From: Streptomyces hiroshimensis
GTDB taxonomy: Bacteria; Actinomycetota; Actinomycetes; Streptomycetales; Streptomycetaceae
Length of the DNA stretch: 64,000 bases
Direction of reading: 5' to 3'
Assembly: GCF_014650335.1 (NCBI RefSeq)
Contig: NZ_BMUT01000002.1
Location: 296,725-360,724 of the forward strand
A program made the translations under genes and the position numbers. Below the pieces are notes generated by a model that saw only the letters and a list, made by a program, of their open reading frames with translations, was not told the origin of the DNA and searched no databases. Below are positions 8,044-15,757 of this stretch, piece after piece; the stretch's first letter is position 1, and each line of letters opens with the position of its first letter.

Positions 8044-9435
8044 TCACCGGTACTCCGACAGCCTGCGGCCCACGCCCACGACGGCACCGGCGGCGCCGAG
8101 GACGGTCAGCACGGCCGCTCCGGCGGCGAGGCCGAAGAAGGCGCCGCGCCCGTCGTCGGCCGCCTGCCGGAACTCGCTCTGCTCGTGGGCGAGTGCGCGC
8201 TGCAGTTCGGTGTCCACCCGGTCGAAGGATTCGCCGGTGCTGTCCTTGTCGCCGATCACCTTGCGCAGGGCGTCGTCGTAGTCGCCGCGGTCGTCGGCGA
8301 GGGTCCGGGCCTGGACGTGGCGCTGCTGCCACTCGCGGACGTCCCTGATGGCGGCGTCGACCGGATCGCGCCCCTCGGCGTCGTCGGCGAGGGCCCGGGC
8401 GCGGTCCAGCAGGGTGTCCGCGCGGGCCGGGCCCTGGCTGCCGCCGACGAGCCGGCCCATGCCGTCGCGGTAGCTGGTCTCGTAGGCGTCGTCGCCGTTC
8501 TTCCCGAGGACGGCGCCGCGGGCGACCATGGTGAGGTTCTCGTCGCCGCGGGCCTGGAGCGAGCCGATCCGGGCCTCGTTGAGCACCTGCAGGGATCTGG
8601 CGCCGTGGGCGTAGGAGGTCTCCAGGCCGGAGCGGGCCACGGCGTGGCCGACGACCAGCCACAGCAGGACGACGACGGCGGCCGCGGTGGCGGCGAGCAT
8701 GCCGTGGTTGAAGACGCGGTTCGTCCGGAGGTAGTTGCGGCGCTGGGCCCAGGCGAGGGCGCCGAGCACGACGGCGCCGAGGGCGAGGGCGGCCCACGGC
8801 CAGGACTTCGCATCGTCGTAGTCGGAGCCGAGGCGGCCCGTCTCGGCCTCGTACAGGCCGCGGGCGGCGGGCAGCAGCTCCTCGCGCATGCGGTCGCCGG
8901 CGTAGCGCAGGTAGGCGCCGCCGAGCGGCAGGCCCTGGCGGTTGTTGGCGCGCGCGGCCTCCACGAGGCCGGTGTAGCGCGGGAGTCCCTCGTTGAGGGT
9001 GGCGATGCGGGCGCGGGCCGCGGCCGAGCCCTCGGCGTTCGCGGAGGCCTTCACCAGCAGCCGGGAGGCGAGCGCGATGTCCTTCTCGTAGCGCTGCCGG
9101 ACCGCGCGCGGCTCCTGGCCGCCCGCGAGGAATCCGCTCGCCGCGGTGGTGTCGGCGTCGGCGAGCGAGCGGTAGATGTCGGCGGCGTCGGCGCTGAGCG
9201 GCTGGCTGGTGCGGACGACGGAATCGGCCGCGGCGGATCTGGAGGCGACCTGCCAGGCGGTGACCGCGCCGAACGCGACGAGGGCCACGGCCAGGACGGC
9301 GCCGATGACCCGCAGCCTGCCGGGCTCGGTGACCGCCGCGGCCCGCACGCGCTCCAGGGCCTCGCGCCAGGCCGGGGCGGCGGGCTTACGGACGGGCGCT
9401 CCTCGCGGCCCGCCGGCCGGCTGCGGCTGTGACAC
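8044..9435 (-). CDS. glnX: GlnX-like four-helix membrane sensor
   Basis: 463 residues from a GTG at 9435 preceded by GGGGGAGG. Four membrane segments are visible: near residues 42-62, 210-230 (WPWAALALGAVVLGALAW), 248-270 and 437-458. They enclose two long helical extracytoplasmic domains rich in Ala, Arg and acidic residues, the topology of mycobacterial GlnX, which links the periplasmic binder GlnH to cytosolic PknG. There is no kinase or HAMP-histidine-kinase module. It is the first gene of the minus-strand operon, with 44 bases to glnH. A promoter should lie in 9436-9609, but no clear -35/-10 pair stands out. The assignment rests on topology plus operon context, so it is firm for the locus and less so for mechanism. 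Confidence 0.85.
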   Translation of the reverse strand: MSQPQPAGGPRGAPVRKPAAPAWREALERVRAAAVTEPGRLRVIGAVLAVALVAFGAVTAWQVASRSAAADSVVRTSQPLSADAADIYRSLADADTTAASGFLAGGQEPRAVRQRYEKDIALASRLLVKASANAEGSAAARARIATLNEGLPRYTGLVEAARANNRQGLPLGGAYLRYAGDRMREELLPAARGLYEAETGRLGSDYDDAKSWPWAALALGAVVLGALAWAQRRNYLRTNRVFNHGMLAATAAAVVVLLWLVVGHAVARSGLETSYAHGARSLQVLNEARIGSLQARGDENLTMVARGAVLGKNGDDAYETSYRDGMGRLVGGSQGPARADTLLDRARALADDAEGRDPVDAAIRDVREWQQRHVQARTLADDRGDYDDALRKVIGDKDSTGESFDRVDTELQRALAHEQSEFRQAADDGRGAFFGLAAGAAVLTVLGAAGAVVGVGRRLSEYR

Positions 9436-9609
9436 GTGACCTCCCCCTCGGTCGCTGAGGGCGGCCCGTCACCCGGCGTGGCCGGGAACAGGTGCCCGGC
9501 CAGCAGTATGGCCGCAAGGGCTGACAAACACACCGGTGCCGGTGCGATCTTGTTCGTATCGCGATCTTCACCCGGGGCCCGGGGCGGCTCTTGTTGCCCA
9601 TCACGCCCG

Positions 9610-9641
9610 CCGGCCCGGTGCGGTTCCCCGCACCGGGCCGG
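9610..9641. terminator. perfect 14-bp hairpin after melC2
   Basis: Arms 9610-9623 and 9628-9641 are exact complements around a TTCC loop. It lies 33 bases past the melC2 stop and upstream of the glnX-like operon, so it probably ends tyrosinase transcription. There is no T-run, as usual for Streptomyces. Confidence 0.7.
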
Positions 9642-9673
9642 ACGCGTGTACGCCCTGTGCGTACGCCTGAGCC

Positions 9674-10495
9674 TTACGCGTACGTGTAGTACGAGCTGTG
9701 GTCGAGCATCTGGGCCGGGGTGACGTTGTTCCACGGGCGCATGGTGTCGTTGAGGTCGACGACGTTCGCGGTGCCGGCGGCCGGCAGGTACGCGGACTGC
9801 GGGTGCATGCGCTGCCAGTCGGACCACAGCTTGTCGATGTGGGCGTGGTGCAGCCAGAAGACGGGGTCGTTGGGGGAGACGCCGGTGGCCATCTGGCCGC
9901 CCATCCACACGTGGACGTTGTTGTGGACGCGGCCCGCGCCGCGCCAGCCCTCGAGGTAGTTGCGGAAGCCGCCCTCGGAGGCGCTGTTCCACGGGGCCGT
10001 GTCGTAGACCGGCATGGCCAGGACGGCGTCCACCTGGGCGCGGGTGGGCAGCGTGCCCGCGGCGCCCATCTCGCGCTGCAGGAAGTTGCGGTTGTCGACG
10101 CTGACGTTGATGGTCCACTTGCCCGTGGAGTAGGCGAACGGGCCGGTGGTGACCTGCGCGTCACGGCTGCGGCCGTTGCCGCCCATGAAGTCGGCGGCGA
10201 AGATCGAGGCGGTGGCCGTGCGGTCGGCGGTCCAGTCCCAGTAGGGCAGCGTGACCGAGGAGTCGATCTTCTGCAGCTCCTGCTCGAACTGGATCAGGAA
10301 GCGGCGGTGCCAGGGGAGGAAGGAGGGGGAGCGGTGGCCGACGCGGTCGCCGTTGTCGGTGTCGCTCATGATGAACTCGTTGTGCGTCCGGACGAAGCCG
10401 TCGTACACGCCGGTGCGCTTGAGCTCCAGCACGGCGTTGACGAAGTTGCGCTTCTCGGTGGCGGTCAGGTTCGCCTGGTTCTTGCGCACTGCCAT
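9674..10495 (-). CDS. melC2: tyrosinase MelC2
   Basis: A 273-residue type 3 copper monooxygenase that oxidises monophenols and catechols to quinones for melanin. The six copper-binding histidines are present: His38, His54 and His63 (CuA; H-N-E, GHRSPSFLPWHRR) and His191, His195 and His216 or His217 (CuB; VHNNVHVWMGG, FWLHHAHIDKLW). Length and start (ATG 10495) match Streptomyces MelC2. There is no signal peptide; the enzyme is known to be exported and metallated together with its chaperone MelC1, encoded 61 bases upstream. Both genes read on the minus strand as one operon ending in the hairpin at 9610-9641. Confidence 0.98.
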   Translation of the reverse strand: MAVRKNQANLTATEKRNFVNAVLELKRTGVYDGFVRTHNEFIMSDTDNGDRVGHRSPSFLPWHRRFLIQFEQELQKIDSSVTLPYWDWTADRTATASIFAADFMGGNGRSRDAQVTTGPFAYSTGKWTINVSVDNRNFLQREMGAAGTLPTRAQVDAVLAMPVYDTAPWNSASEGGFRNYLEGWRGAGRVHNNVHVWMGGQMATGVSPNDPVFWLHHAHIDKLWSDWQRMHPQSAYLPAAGTANVVDLNDTMRPWNNVTPAQMLDHSSYYTYA

Positions 10496-10556
10496 GGGGT
10501 TCGTGTCCTCGTGAGTGAGAAGTGTGGATCGGTGGGGTGCGTGCGGCAGTGGCCGG

Positions 10557-10961
10557 TCAGTTCATCGCGATCGGGACGAGCGTCGCGCCGCGGAGCGCGT
10601 CCACGGCGGCGCGGGTGAGCGCCAGCGGCTGGTCGAAGACCTGGTAGTGGTTGACCACGCTGATCCAGGAGCCGTCGGCGTTCTGCATGACGTGCAGCTC
10701 CTTGCCGTCGATGGTGACGGCGAAGCCCCCGTGGTGGGCCTCGTGGCCGCCCGTCACGGGCTTGCCGACGATGCGGCGGCCCTTGTAGACCTCGTCGAAC
10801 GCAGCAGGGCCGGTGCCGTGGCCGCCGTGACCGGTGTGGTCCTCGGTGGTGGTGTGGCCGGTGTGGTCGGTGGCCTGGGCAGCGGTGGCGAGCAGCGCCA
10901 CTCCGGCGGCGGCAGCGGCGGTTCCTCTGAGCACGACGCGTCGGCTGACGTTGGACGACAT
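10557..10961 (-). CDS. melC1: tyrosinase copper chaperone MelC1
   Basis: A 134-residue protein starting at ATG 10961 with a twin-arginine signal (SRRVVLRGTAAAAAG, then a hydrophobic segment and an AQA cleavage site). The mature part is histidine-rich (HTGH, HTGHGGHGTG) and continues with the MelC1 domain (VYKGRRIVGKPVTGG, MQNADGSWISVVNHYQVF). MelC1 delivers copper to apo-tyrosinase and carries it through the Tat pathway. It is the promoter-proximal gene of the mel operon, and the unusually AT-rich DNA just upstream is the likely promoter region. Confidence 0.97.
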   Translation of the reverse strand: MSSNVSRRVVLRGTAAAAAGVALLATAAQATDHTGHTTTEDHTGHGGHGTGPAAFDEVYKGRRIVGKPVTGGHEAHHGGFAVTIDGKELHVMQNADGSWISVVNHYQVFDQPLALTRAAVDALRGATLVPIAMN

Positions 10962-11463
10962 GGGTCGGTCCCCCCTCGTATGCGCGCCGGCACGGCGCGG
11001 AATAGTCGATCAGTTGCGGAAGTTGTCACGAATGCAGCCGTAAATCCCTTTTGATGGCGGTTGCTTGTTGTATTTCGTGATCAATCCGTGCGGGCGGATG
11101 CTCGCATGATCGGGAAGAGGGCGTGAAACGGTTGGCCGCTTTTGGGACATTAGGTAAATGAACGGTCAACGAATCTCAGGGGAGAAATTTCTGACGAATG
11201 ACCTTGTTGACGCCATGTCAGGAAACTTGGCCGCTACGAGGGGGGCTCGGCGAAAGATCTTCCGGCCGGGGCCGGGGTGCGGTGACGTCTCTCACGATGT
11301 GAACATGACGTGAAGAAGGCGGCGGTATCACGGATTCCGGCCAGGGAATGACAGATTCCGCGATACCGGTCGTCACGCGGGAAAACAGGCGCCAAACGGA
11401 CCTCAAGCCGCCCGCCCCGCTCGCCCCGCGCCCCGTTCGCCCCGGGCGGCCCCGCGGTCCGAC
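10962..11463. other. 502-base intergenic region, melC promoter side
   Basis: No convincing gene. The stretch 11000-11250 is clearly more AT-rich than the rest of the window, fitting the promoter of the minus-strand melC operon. At 11408-11460 there are degenerate GCCCCG repeats just beyond the end of the sugar-kinase gene. A 51-codon plus-strand ORF at 11160 has no Shine-Dalgarno support or typical codon bias. No perfect long hairpin was found. Confidence 0.5.
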
Positions 11464-12489
11464 CTACGCGTCGCCGTAGTGCGCACGCAGCCGCGCGTAG
11501 GCCGCCGCCAGAGCTCCCGCACGGTCCAGCGCCAGCAGCGCCGCGCCCAGCACCGGCGGCGCCGTGACCACCACCGGCACCGCCCGTGGCGCCCGCCCGG
11601 CCAGCAGTGCCACCACCTGCTCGTGCAAGAGCGGGTGCCGGGCCGCGAGCACCCCGCCGCCCAGCACCACCGGCACCCCGGCCCCCAGCAGCCCCAGCCG
11701 CTCCAGCGCGACCGCGGCCATGGCGACGACCTCCTCGGCCTGCCGGGTCACGAGCGCGCGGGCGACCGCATCGCCCGCGGCGGCCACCGCGAACAGCACC
11801 GGTACGAGCTCGTGGCGCCGCTCGGCCGCCACCCGGCCCAGGTGCAGCGCCTCGATCAGCGCGGGCATGCCGTCCAGGCCGAAGTGAGCCGGAAGCGCGC
11901 GGGCCAGCTCGCTGGGCCCGCCGCGGCCGTCGGCGGCGCGCGCCGCCGACCAGAGCGCCTCCTCCGCCAGGCACGCGCCGCCGCCCCAGTCGCCGGAAAG
12001 CCGTCCGATCGCGGGGAAGCGCGCCGTACGGCCGCCCGGCCCGAGCCCCGCGCAGTTGATGCCCGCCCCGCACACCACTGCGACGCCCACCGGCTCGCCC
12101 CCGTCGGGCAGGCCCGCCCGCAGCAGTGCGAAGGTGTCGTTGGCGACGGCGACCGTCCGGCCCCAGCCGCGGGCGGCGATCTCCGCGGTCAGCAGCTCCT
12201 CCTCCACCGGCAGGTCGCAGTTGGCCAGGCACGCGCTGACGTGGGCGACGTACGGCGGTGAGGCAGCAGCCGCAGCCGTGGCCGGATCTGCAGCCGGAGC
12301 CGCCCCCGCGGCAGCGGCTGCGGCCCGCTCCACGAGCGCCGCCAGGCCGTCCACCGCCTGCCGCACGCCCGCCCGCGCCGGCTGGAACCCCCCGCCGCGT
12401 GCGGCCCCGAGCACGGCGCCGTCCGGCCCCGCCAGCACCACGTCGGTCTTGCTGTTGCCCGCGTCGATCGCGAGCAGCGCGCCGCTCAC
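11464..12489 (-). CDS. BadF/BadG/BcrA/BcrD-family sugar kinase (N-acetylglucosamine kinase type)
   Basis: 341 residues. The GTG at 12489 overlaps the upstream GH4 stop by four bases. The N terminus LLAIDAGNSKTDVVLAG is the phosphate-1 motif of ASKHA kinases of the BadF family. Further family signs are the adenosine-side GGGVLAARHPLL motif near the C terminus and the conserved IGRLSGDWGGGACLAEEAL segment typical of GlcNAc/glucosamine kinases. Cytosolic. As the third gene of the ROK-GH4-kinase operon it probably phosphorylates a sugar released or handled by the GH4 enzyme. The exact substrate cannot be read from sequence. Confidence 0.88.
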   Translation of the reverse strand: MSGALLAIDAGNSKTDVVLAGPDGAVLGAARGGGFQPARAGVRQAVDGLAALVERAAAAAAGAAPAADPATAAAAASPPYVAHVSACLANCDLPVEEELLTAEIAARGWGRTVAVANDTFALLRAGLPDGGEPVGVAVVCGAGINCAGLGPGGRTARFPAIGRLSGDWGGGACLAEEALWSAARAADGRGGPSELARALPAHFGLDGMPALIEALHLGRVAAERRHELVPVLFAVAAAGDAVARALVTRQAEEVVAMAAVALERLGLLGAGVPVVLGGGVLAARHPLLHEQVVALLAGRAPRAVPVVVTAPPVLGAALLALDRAGALAAAYARLRAHYGDA

Positions 12490-13739
12490 GCCCACGCGAG
12501 GTGCTCCCGGTTGTGCGCGAGGAGGGCGTCGGTCAGCCGGTCGGCGTGGTCGAACTGCCCGACCAGCGGGTGCGCGAGCAGCGCCCGGAAGACGCGGTCC
12601 CGGCCCCCTGCGAGCGCGGCTTCCAGCGCCAGGTGCTCGTACGCCGTGACGTTCGCGACCAGCCCGGCGTACAACGGCTCCAGGGGGCGTACGGGCAAGG
12701 GGTGCGCGCCCCCGGCGTCCACCGCCGCCGGCACCTCGATCACCGCGTCGTCGGGCAGGAAGGGCAGGGTCCCGTTGTTGAGGGTGTTGACGACCTGGAC
12801 GTCGCCGGTGTCCCGCAGCAGCGACGCCGTCAGGGCGACCGCCGCCTCCGAGTAGAAGGCGCCGCCGCGCTTCGCCAGCAGGGCGGGCTTCTCGGCCAGC
12901 GCGGGATCGGCGTACAGCGCCAGCAGCTGCCGCTCCATCGCCGCCACCTCGGCGGCGCGCGAGGGCTTGGTGCGCAGCTCCCGCACGACCTCGTCGTGCC
13001 CGTAGAAGTAGCGCAGGTAGTAGGAGGGGACGGCACCGAGGCGCTCCAGCACCGAGCGCGGCATGCGCAGGTCGGCCGCGACGGCGTCGCCGTGCTCGGC
13101 GATCAGCCGCGGCAGGACGTCCTCGCCGCCGACGGTCACCGACCGCTCCCAGGTGAGGTGGTTGAGGCCGACGTGCTCCAGAGCCACCTCCTCCGGGGCG
13201 ACCCCCAGCAGATGGGCGAACTTCCGCTGGAAGCCGATGGCCACGTTGCACAGGCCCACGGCCCGGTGCCCGGCCGCCAGCAGCGCCCGTGTCACGATGC
13301 CGACGGGATTGGTGAAGTCCACGATCCAGGCGTCCGGGCTGCGCCGCCGCACCCGCTCGGCGATGTCCAGCACCACCGGGACCGTGCGCAGCGCCTTGGC
13401 GAGCCCGCCCGCGCCGGTCGTCTCCTGACCGACGCAGCCGCACTCCAGCGGCCAGGTCTCGTCCTGCTGCCGGGCCGCCTGGCCGCCCACGCGCAGCTGG
13501 AGCAGCACGGCGTCCGCGCCGTCCACGCCCGCGTCCAGGTCCGCGGTCCAGGTGACGCGGCCGGGGTGGCCCTGCCGGGCGAGGATCCGCCGCGCCAGCG
13601 CGCCGACGAGCTCCAGCCGCCCCTGGTCGGGGTCGATCAGGACGAGCTCCGTCACGGGGAGCGTGTCGCGCAACCGCGCGAAGCCGTCGACGAGTTCGGG
13701 GGTGTAGGTGGATCCGCCGCCCACCACTGCGAGCTTCAA
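12486..13739 (-). CDS. GH4 glycosidase, 6-phospho-beta-glucosidase type
   Basis: 417 residues from a TTG at 13739, six bases after AGGAG. The alternative ATG at 13787 lies inside a repeat and adds 16 residues with no homology. The family 4 pattern is complete: NAD-binding LKLAVVGGGSTYTPEL, VDFTNPVGIVTRA, the metal-ligand cysteine in VGLCNVAIGFQ, and the histidine in GLNHLTWE. GH4 enzymes use NAD, Mn and a redox elimination mechanism and usually act on 6-phosphorylated sugars. The gene is flanked by a ROK regulator upstream and coupled to a sugar kinase downstream. No PTS or ABC transporter is nearby. Confidence 0.92.
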   Translation of the reverse strand: MKLAVVGGGSTYTPELVDGFARLRDTLPVTELVLIDPDQGRLELVGALARRILARQGHPGRVTWTADLDAGVDGADAVLLQLRVGGQAARQQDETWPLECGCVGQETTGAGGLAKALRTVPVVLDIAERVRRRSPDAWIVDFTNPVGIVTRALLAAGHRAVGLCNVAIGFQRKFAHLLGVAPEEVALEHVGLNHLTWERSVTVGGEDVLPRLIAEHGDAVAADLRMPRSVLERLGAVPSYYLRYFYGHDEVVRELRTKPSRAAEVAAMERQLLALYADPALAEKPALLAKRGGAFYSEAAVALTASLLRDTGDVQVVNTLNNGTLPFLPDDAVIEVPAAVDAGGAHPLPVRPLEPLYAGLVANVTAYEHLALEAALAGGRDRVFRALLAHPLVGQFDHADRLTDALLAHNREHLAWA

Positions 13740-13752
13740 CCTCGACTCCTTT

Positions 13753-13824
13753 GCCGGTTGCCAAGCCAATGCCGGTTGCCAAACCAATGCCGGTCACCAA
13801 GCCCATGCCGGTTGCCAAGCCGAA
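13753..13824. repeat. four tandem 18-bp repeats between GH4 and ROK genes
   Basis: Units start at 13753, 13771, 13789 and 13807, with consensus GCCGGTTGCCAARCCAAT. Units 1, 2 and 4 differ by only one to three bases and unit 3 has a few more changes. The array sits immediately upstream of the GH4 ribosome site and downstream of the ROK stop codon. It could bind a regulator or influence GH4 translation, or be a simple minisatellite. Confidence 0.9.
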
Positions 13825-13836
13825 GCGGCCGCCGGC

Positions 13837-15039
13837 TCACGCCGTGTCGAAGACGGTCTCCCGTGCCGCCGCGAGCGCGGTCTGCAGCGCACCCGCCAGG
13901 ACCGGGCGGTCCGCCACGGTGCTCAGCCGCAGCTGCGGCCGGGGCAGGGCCAGCCCCGTGAGCTCGGCCTCCACCATGGCGCGAAGCCGCTCGCCGCCCG
14001 CCCGGCACACCGCGCCGGAGAGCACCACCAGTTCGGGGTCCACCACGGCGACGACCGCCGCGAGCCCGACGGCCAGCCGCCTGCCCAGTTCGGCGTAGAC
14101 GTCGTCACCCGCGCCCGGTTCCGCCGCTGCGCGGGCGAGCGCCTCCGGTGCCGTACGGGCGTCGATTCCGTGGGCGCGGGCGAGCGCGACGACGGCCGGG
14201 GAGGCGACGAGCATCTGGAAGCCCCCGCCGCCGTCGGGGCCCGCGGTGGCGTCGTCCCCGCCGCGCGCGAGCGGCGCGCCCGGCAGCGGCATGTAGCCGA
14301 TCTCGCCGGCGCCGCCGGTGGCGCCGCGCAGCAGCCGGCCGCCGAGCACGACCGCGGCGCCGACGCCCTCGTCCGCCCACACCAGGACGTAGTCGCCGCA
14401 GCCCTGCGCCGCGCCGGCGTGCTGCTCGGCGACGGCGGCGAGGTTGACGTCGTTCTCGATGACGACGGGCGTGCCCAGGGCCGCGGTCAGCTCGCCGCGC
14501 AGGGTGCGGGACTGCCAGCCCGGCAGGTGCGGGGCGTAGCGCAGGACGCCGGTGCGCGGGTCGAGGGCGCCGGGGGTGCCGATGACGGTGCGGTGCAGGG
14601 CTTCGCGGCCGAGCCGGGCGGCGGCCAGGGCGCCGTCGACGGCCCGGGCGACGCGCGCCGCGGTCCCGTCGCTCTTCGCCGCTCCTTCCTCCGCTTCCTC
14701 CACGCGCGCGTGGTGCTCGCCGACCACCGTGCCGGCGATGTCCGCGACCAGCGCGGTGATGCCCTCGGGGCTGACGGTCAGCGCGGCGACGTGGGCGACG
14801 CCCGGGTCGACCTCGTACAGCCGGGCGCTGGGGCCGGGCCGCCCGGTGACGCTCCCGGTGGAGCGCACCAGGCCGGCGGCCTCCAGACGGGTGAGCAGCT
14901 GCGAGGCGGTGGGCTTGGACAGGCCGGTCAGCTCGCCGAGGCGGGTGCGGGTGAGGGGGCCGTGCGCGACGAGCAGGTCGAGGGCTGCGCGGTCGTTCAT
15001 GGCGCGCAGTACGCGCGGTGTCCCCGGGGTCCCGGTCAT
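13837..15039 (-). CDS. ROK-family transcriptional regulator
   Basis: 400 residues from ATG 15039 after an AGGA site. An N-terminal winged helix (about 10-75, LGELTGLSKPTASQLLTRLE) is followed by a ROK domain with ENDVNLAAVAE, ADEGVGAAVVLGGRLLRGATGGAGEIGYMPLPG and a late DPELVVLSGAV element. The Cys-rich zinc motif usual in ROK proteins after GEIGH is missing; a GGDDATAGPDGGGG stretch stands in its place. It is probably a sugar-responsive repressor of itself and of the GH4-kinase genes behind it. A 15-bp palindrome at 15054-15068 just in front of the start is its likely operator. Confidence 0.93.
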   Translation of the reverse strand: MTGTPGTPRVLRAMNDRAALDLLVAHGPLTRTRLGELTGLSKPTASQLLTRLEAAGLVRSTGSVTGRPGPSARLYEVDPGVAHVAALTVSPEGITALVADIAGTVVGEHHARVEEAEEGAAKSDGTAARVARAVDGALAAARLGREALHRTVIGTPGALDPRTGVLRYAPHLPGWQSRTLRGELTAALGTPVVIENDVNLAAVAEQHAGAAQGCGDYVLVWADEGVGAAVVLGGRLLRGATGGAGEIGYMPLPGAPLARGGDDATAGPDGGGGFQMLVASPAVVALARAHGIDARTAPEALARAAAEPGAGDDVYAELGRRLAVGLAAVVAVVDPELVVLSGAVCRAGGERLRAMVEAELTGLALPRPQLRLSTVADRPVLAGALQTALAAARETVFDTA

Positions 15040-15053
15040 CTCGTCCTGACTGT

Positions 15054-15068
15054 TAGGAAACTTTCCTA
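15054..15068. promoter_or_regulatory. palindromic operator before the ROK gene
   Basis: TAGGAAA-C-TTTCCTA is a perfect inverted repeat with one central base, 15 bases in front of the ROK start codon. It stands in the 129-base gap between this gene and the divergent FBP-domain gene. AT-rich and symmetric, it fits the type of site bound by ROK regulators, so autoregulation is inferred. Confidence 0.7.
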
Positions 15069-15168
15069 TCGATACGCGGGAGGCTAGGGACCCGTAGCGC
15101 CGGGCGTCAATCGCCCCGCCCGAAAATCATGCGACGATCCGCCCGAACCGGTGTTAATTTCCCTGACC

Positions 15169-15669
15169 ATGCACCCCCTCGCCGACAGCGACATACGCAC
15201 GTCCTTCATCAACTGCTCCAAGGGAGAGGCGCGCCGGATCGCCCTCCCGCGCAACCTCGCGGAACTCCCCTGGGAGGACCTCGACTTCCTGGGCTGGCGG
15301 GATCCTGGTGCGCCGGACCGCGGCTATGTCGTCGCCGAGCGCGAGGGGAAGCTCGTCGGCGTGACCCTGCGGGTGCCGCAGGGCGGGCCGCGGAGCATGG
15401 CGAAGTCCACGATGTGCTCGCTGTGCCTGACCTCGCACCCGGGCTCGGGCGTCTCCCTGCTCGCCGCCCGGAGGGTCGGTCCCGCCGGGCGCGAGGGCAA
15501 TACGGTCGGCGCGTACATGTGCGCGGACCTGGCCTGCTCGCTCTATGTGCGCGGCAAGAAGGTCCCGCAGATGGCGATGCGGTACAAGGAGACGCTGAGC
15601 GTGGAGGAGAGGATCTCCCGCATGCTCGTGAACCTGGACGACTTCCTGGGCAAGGTCGAACGGGGCTAG
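15169..15669 (+). CDS. FBP-domain (EF-G-binding-type treble clef) protein
   Basis: 166 residues from ATG 15169. It resembles the C-terminal domain of fibronectin-binding/EF-G-binding proteins: an N-terminal FINCSKGEARRIALP segment, a four-cysteine zinc site (CSLC and CADLAC) and a C-terminal RMLVNLDDFL helix. In this family the zinc domain contacts ribosomal elongation factor G; a role in fusidic-acid tolerance or translation rescue is known for some members, but not shown here. No Shine-Dalgarno lies directly before the ATG. An in-frame GTG at 15151 would add six residues and make codon two the rare TTA. Confidence 0.85.
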   Translation: MHPLADSDIRTSFINCSKGEARRIALPRNLAELPWEDLDFLGWRDPGAPDRGYVVAEREGKLVGVTLRVPQGGPRSMAKSTMCSLCLTSHPGSGVSLLAARRVGPAGREGNTVGAYMCADLACSLYVRGKKVPQMAMRYKETLSVEERISRMLVNLDDFLGKVERG

Positions 15670-15757
15670 CCGGGTAAGGCCGAGCGGGGCCGGGCGGGGC
15701 CGTGCCGCGCAGGACGGCCCCGGCCCACGGCTCCTCGCCGCGGGCGCCGGCCCGCCG

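Noticed and set aside
11160..11312. 51-codon plus-strand frame starting ATGAACGGTCAACG
   Set aside because: No ribosome site, AT-rich promoter-like DNA, no third-position GC bias.
13740..13787. ATG 13787 as start of the GH4 gene
   Set aside because: It lies inside the tandem repeat and adds 16 residues without family similarity; TTG 13739 has a proper ribosome site.
13753..13824. CRISPR array
   Set aside because: 18-base units follow each other directly with no spacers and no cas genes nearby.
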